Assembly (NCBI GenBank): GCA_960531495.1
Contig: OY482862.1
Span: 9,001,155 to 9,065,154 of the forward strand
From: Zeus faber
Lineage: Eukaryota > Chordata > Actinopteri > Zeiformes > Zeidae
Length of the DNA stretch: 64,000 nt
Reading direction: 5' to 3'
Shown here: piece after piece, positions 45,762 to 64,000 of the stretch
Position numbering within the stretch: position 1 is the first letter of the stretch
Layout of the letters: each line of letters starts with the position of its first letter
The notes under the pieces: generated by a model
What the model saw: the letters and a program-made list of their open reading frames with translations, nothing else
The model's database searches: none
What the model was told of the DNA's origin: nothing
Program-made: the position numbers and the translations under genes

Positions 45762-48598
45762 GTAGCGGAACCGGGTTTGTCTGATTTACATATTTAATAT
45801 AAATAATGAGCACACAAGAGAGTGCATCAGTAGCCGATTGTGGGTGGTGTGGTTTAAGAAGCCACACCTGTCTAAGGTCTAGGGTAATAGGGCCAAGGAT
45901 CAGGGTGGCTGTACGCCTGTTGCTCGTCAGAGCATGCGACGTGGAACAGGTAAATCACCTATCTCCAAAACACGAGGAGAGCCTCCTTCATGATGTGTCC
46001 ATCTACTCCCGGCTTGTTACATCTTGCCACTCTACAATAAACTGGTGTCTTTGCAACATCTCTGTCTGTCTCTCTGTCAGAGGGCCCTAAAAAAAACACT
46101 CAGGTGGTGTGTGGCAGACGGAACTGCCACAGTGGTGCCTGAACAAGGACTCTGGCATGGGGAAGGGACACAGAGGGGCCGTCCGAAGACGCAATGGAGC
46201 CACCAGCAGGTGACCACGGCACCAGCCCTCTTCCGACTGGGATCAGCGGCACCCAGGATGTCTAGCGGAGGACCGGGAGGGAAGAAGCCAAATCAACCAC
46301 CATGGGTGCTTGCCTGCAGTAAGCTTCCCCCCCCCCAGCAGCCACTGCCAGGACCGTCCAGCAGTGGTGTGGGGGTGGTGTGGTTTAAGCAGCCCCACCT
46401 GTCTTGGGTCTAGGTAATTGGGCCCAGTATCAGGGTGGCCGAAAGCCTGTTGCTCGTCAGAACAATCAACGAGCAACATGTAAATCACCCATCCCAACAT
46501 CTGTGCCTGTCTCTGTGTTGGAGGGCCCTGAAAAAAACACTCGGGTGGCGTGTGGCTGGCGGAACTGCCACAATGTACTTAACATCTTTTCTTCCTCTCC
46601 TCTATCTTAAACGCCAGGGGTCACAAGCCTTCACCCCTGTACGTTGAGGCTATGAACCCTGAACCTTAGAAGAACTGCCAAAAGAGCCACAGAGAACCTA
46701 GTGCATGACAAAACAAAGCAAATCAGTCCCAATCATCCCAAGGCACAGGCATTTGAGAAATAGTGGCAAAGCATTACAAAAAAAAACAAGAACAATGGTA
46801 ATAGCTTATTCCATTTCTTTAAACCCCGACCAATACCGTTAGCATGCAAAAAGTGGCAAGATAATGCAATTGGCATAAATCATTGGCAGCACACCAGATA
46901 CAACTGACACACTGAAATACAAGACACAGGCAAAAGATAAATTAACAAATGCCCTACCCCCATTAAAACAATAGTGTTATTCATAGCTAGCTTCATAGCA
47001 CATACGCCTTGTCTGCTCATTACGGAACCGCAGAAAAGAGGGAGTACGTGTCGACCAAGTCATTCCGACTGCCACAATCTCCGTCTCCCTCGGACATCCT
47101 GAGTGACACGGCAAAGCCAGGCAAAAACTCCCCTTCCTGTCTTGGTCTCCACTGAAAGCGAGGCCATTTTGTTTTCTTCAATTCCTCCCAACAGATTCCC
47201 GAAGAATATCGGGCGTCATGCACCAAGAACCAGACCAGCCATCCCCACCCACCGCCCCCTGCTTCAGTCAGTTTCTCACTGCAGCCTGTGCCGGCTGTCA
47301 CTGTTGTGGTCGCCAACATGGCCTCATCCCATCACACCGGATCCTTTGCCAGTCTCGCCAATGAGCAGCATTATTTCTAGTTACTGTCCTTTGTAACGTG
47401 CCGCCCAGGTGTCAGGACCATTGCACCAGTGCCAAGAGCATGTGAACCCAATCTCAGACCTATCCACAGTCTAGGTTATTTCATTCCCTTTGAGGAAATG
47501 CCCTCTACACCAGGAGTCTTTACAGCTACACAAAGGTGCACCTCTTCACAACCTTAGAACTCCAAAACCCATTTCTTGAGCCCAATCTCTCCGCCTTCAG
47601 CATTACTGCGGTTACGGAACCTAATGTTGCCTGATTGATGCTTATGGAATTTGGAAACGTGTCCACCTGCAACTGGAAATGACCGTGTTGCAGTGGGACC
47701 GACTCAACTCCCTTTAAACTGTATTGAAAGAGATTCTACATAACAATGGGAAGAAGACGCTCCCATAAGACGGCCTCTACGGTGGCATTCAGAGCACTGG
47801 GAGATGGACAGGGGGTTCCAACTGAAGTAGCGAGGACTCCAGCCAGAGAAGGGGGATATGACACTCAGACGTGCAAAATTCAAACCAATTTTTTTGAGAT
47901 CCTTCCCAAGCAGTCACAATCCCAATTGTCAAGGCTCCCTCGAGCACCAGCCAGGATGGTACAACCCCCCCCCCCCCCCCGGGAGGAATCTGGAGAACTT
48001 GCGGAAATAACCATGATGTTGTCACCGGTGCATGTGGTATCGAAGGAGGTAGATGCTGCGGTTGAGGAGGTTCTGAGGTTCTGATAAAGTTCTGAGTGAG
48101 ATAAGGAACACACGACTCAGAATCTGTCTTGCAATGCCAACAAGTTCCCAATCGAGAACATACCCAGCAAGAACCCACAAGAGGGAGGAGGTCACTCGTA
48201 GCTAGGAGAACATCAGTGTCAAGACGATCCTTACTCATGGGTTCATGACGCCCAACCTCTTTGGGATTACAGATCCAGCAATAGAGAATCTGAGACTGCA
48301 GCTTCTACGTACATGCTTTCTAGTGAACCAGAAGTGACTGAAGCAGAAGGCAGATTACGCAGCAAGATTCATCTGCCCAGAGTCATGCGAGAAGTTTAAG
48401 ACTGTGATACAAGGCTTGCAGGACGCTGTGCCAAATCCTAAAAGCTTGCAAGAGGAAGAGTATCAAAAAACTACCGACGAAGGCCTCATCAGCAGATCCC
48501 ACCGCTGCCACCAGTGTAGCAGAGCATCCGGGTTGGTGCGATTTTACATATTTATATTCAATATAAATAGTGAACACACAAGAGTTAATCAGTAGACG
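45762..48598 (+). repeat. Segment bounded by an imperfect direct repeat of about 75-85 bp
   Basis: AGTGTAGCGGAACC...CACACAAGAGAGTGCATCAGTAG at 45762-45833 is repeated with changes as AGTGTAGCAGAGCATCC...CACACAAGAGTTAATCAGTAG at 48516-48594. In between are the LTR pair at 45848-46572 and about 2 kb of unplaced sequence, including a plus-strand frame at 47746-48084 with no family I recognise. It could be an old LTR-type element with the other family inserted in its left end, broken beyond assignment. Confidence 0.45.
45848..46572 (+). mobile_element. LTR-retrotransposon fossil: two LTRs with a very short interior
   Basis: LTR-like repeats at 45848-46131 and 46379-46572 both start TGTGGTTTAAG and end AACTGCCACA. 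Each has the same internal order (CTGTTGCTCGTCAG, GTAAATCACC, GAGGGCCCT) and the first carries CAATAAACTGG, a poly(A)-type signal. Directly after the first LTR TGGTGCCTGAACAAGG looks like a primer-binding site. Only about 250 bp lie between them, so nearly all coding sequence is lost. No matching target duplication was found. The superfamily is not determined; a solo copy lies at 60076-60344. Confidence 0.7.
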
Positions 48599-48789
48599 TA
48601 CGGAACCTCGTCATCCTTCCTCCTCACATAGCTGAACTGCCCGGGATCGTATTTCTTCACCCCTGCGGCGAAAACCTCAGGGGGCAACACCGACAACACC
48701 GACTCAGACTTAAAAAAGGCTGTTACACTAGTAAAGAAAATATTTAATGGGGACAAATACAGCAGATGAAAAGGGCACAGTTTCACCAT
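48589..48789 (-). other. Unassigned minus-strand open segment with coding-like character
   Basis: Minus-strand translation from about 48726 down to a TGA at 48590-48592 gives FFKSESVLSVLPPEVFAAGV, then KKYDPGQFSYVRRKDDEVPY and VY. An AG follows a weak pyrimidine context just upstream (CTAGTGTAACAG). It looks more protein-like than its neighbours, but I do not recognise the family. It may be a relic of the surrounding repeat, a terminal exon of an unknown gene, or chance. Confidence 0.25.
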
Positions 48790-48799
48790 GGACTCCCAC

Positions 48800-63186
<14,387 letters not shown>

Positions 63187-63789
63187 CTGGAAGACAGAAT
63201 GAGAGAAGGACACCGCCGTTATATAAGTCAGACAGGGAGACTCAGCCAAGGTCCCAGGAAAGGGACAAATCACGCCGTAAAGAGCCGAACGCGCTCCCCT
63301 AAACATCGACATTCCATATACAAATCTAGACTATTAAAAAAACGATCCAATTACATCCGGCCTCAAAGTCAAACCTCACACTGGTTTAAAAGTTGAGAAC
63401 GCGGTCCCTCCGGAGGGCGACGCCAGCCTGACTCACTCAAACCCCGGCGAAAAAAAGAAATGAAAAGAAAATCTATTTCAAGAATGTCAAGTTGGAGCTG
63501 ATTCTGTCTGAAAGGAAGTGAGAAGAGATGAAAAATCATGCAGGTGTCTGATTAAAATGGAGGGAATCTTGTCTCTGACCAGTAACATGATACCTGGATA
63601 TTCGGTGGAAAGAAATAAATCTGTCTTCACAAATTTCTCCAGGAGAGTCAAATTATCTGGGCCCTCAAAACAAAGAGTTTGAATGAAGGGCCCCCGGGGG
63701 CCCAGATAGAACAGAAATGTCACAGACTTTATAGATTAGGTTTTTGCCTCCCTCTCTCGGTTTCTCAGATACATGTAATTAATAGTGTG

Positions 63790-63869
<80 letters not shown>

Positions 63870-64000
63870 CGAATCGCTTGAAGCGAGGTAAGGTGAGTTG
63901 CATCCGACCGCGTTCCACCAGCTCTCCCTAGTGGACAAAGCAGGCAACGCACCGGTACTGAAGGTGAGCACTCCAGCTCTCTGTGCTAGACTGACATCTT
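63187..64000. other. ADCY5 intron at the window end
   Basis: The next upstream ADCY5 exon (human ...KEMKRM) was looked for on the minus strand and not found. It holds a GT run at 63789-63870. Confidence 0.6.
63789..63870. repeat. (GT)n then (GC)n microsatellite
   Basis: About 36 GT units end in GCGCGCGCGCG, in the ADCY5 intron. Confidence 0.96.

Noticed and set aside
47746-48084. 112-codon plus-strand frame beginning MGRRRSHKTASTVAF
   Set aside because: I briefly thought of an Argonaute/Piwi-type start, but no conserved motif follows. It lies in repeat-like sequence and is left unassigned.

Overview
This window is nuclear DNA of a vertebrate, almost certainly a teleost fish. Three spliced genes can be read by exon homology and splice signals: the 3' part of PDIA5 (+), all coding exons of SEC22A (+), and the 3' part of ADCY5 (-). 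In human 3q21 the same three genes are neighbours in the same order, so this is conserved synteny. The fish call rests on the amount of CA/GT repeat, the CR1/L2/Rex1-like and L1-like LINE remnants, hAT-like and TTAA-flanked short elements, and Ty3/Gypsy-type LTR remnants. I could not run a search, so the species is not determined.

Layout. 1-4960: sequence upstream of the first visible PDIA5 exon, mostly two decayed LINE copies. 4961-25914: nine PDIA5 exons giving 317 codons in one frame, ending in the ER-retention signal KEEL; one intron holds an old Gypsy-type LTR element (13570-16459). 25915-32900: PDIA5 3'UTR and an AT-rich intergenic stretch. 32930-33520: CpG-rich block, the likely SEC22A promoter. 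34061-41932: six SEC22A coding exons (303 codons), whose introns carry four short hAT-like elements. 41933-50449: region between the convergent SEC22A and ADCY5 genes, with a very long GT run and LTR-type remnants. 50450-63186: thirteen ADCY5 exons on the minus strand (560 codons: end of C1b, second membrane block, whole C2 catalytic domain), with a solo LTR, a TTAA-flanked element containing an L1 fragment, and several microsatellites lying against splice sites. The 5' exons of PDIA5 and ADCY5 lie outside the window.

The three proteins do not form one pathway. PDIA5 is an ER thiol-disulfide oxidoreductase, SEC22A an ER-Golgi longin membrane protein, ADCY5 a plasma-membrane cAMP synthase. I see no operon, CRISPR array, phage, toxin system or other novel multi-gene system. 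The most interesting points are fine-scale: two ADCY5 micro-exons (21 and 23 nt), a GC-AG intron, repeats abutting splice sites, a chimeric hAT-like element, a nested L1, the duplicated exon pattern of PDIA5, and a small unassigned open segment near 48.6-48.8 kb.
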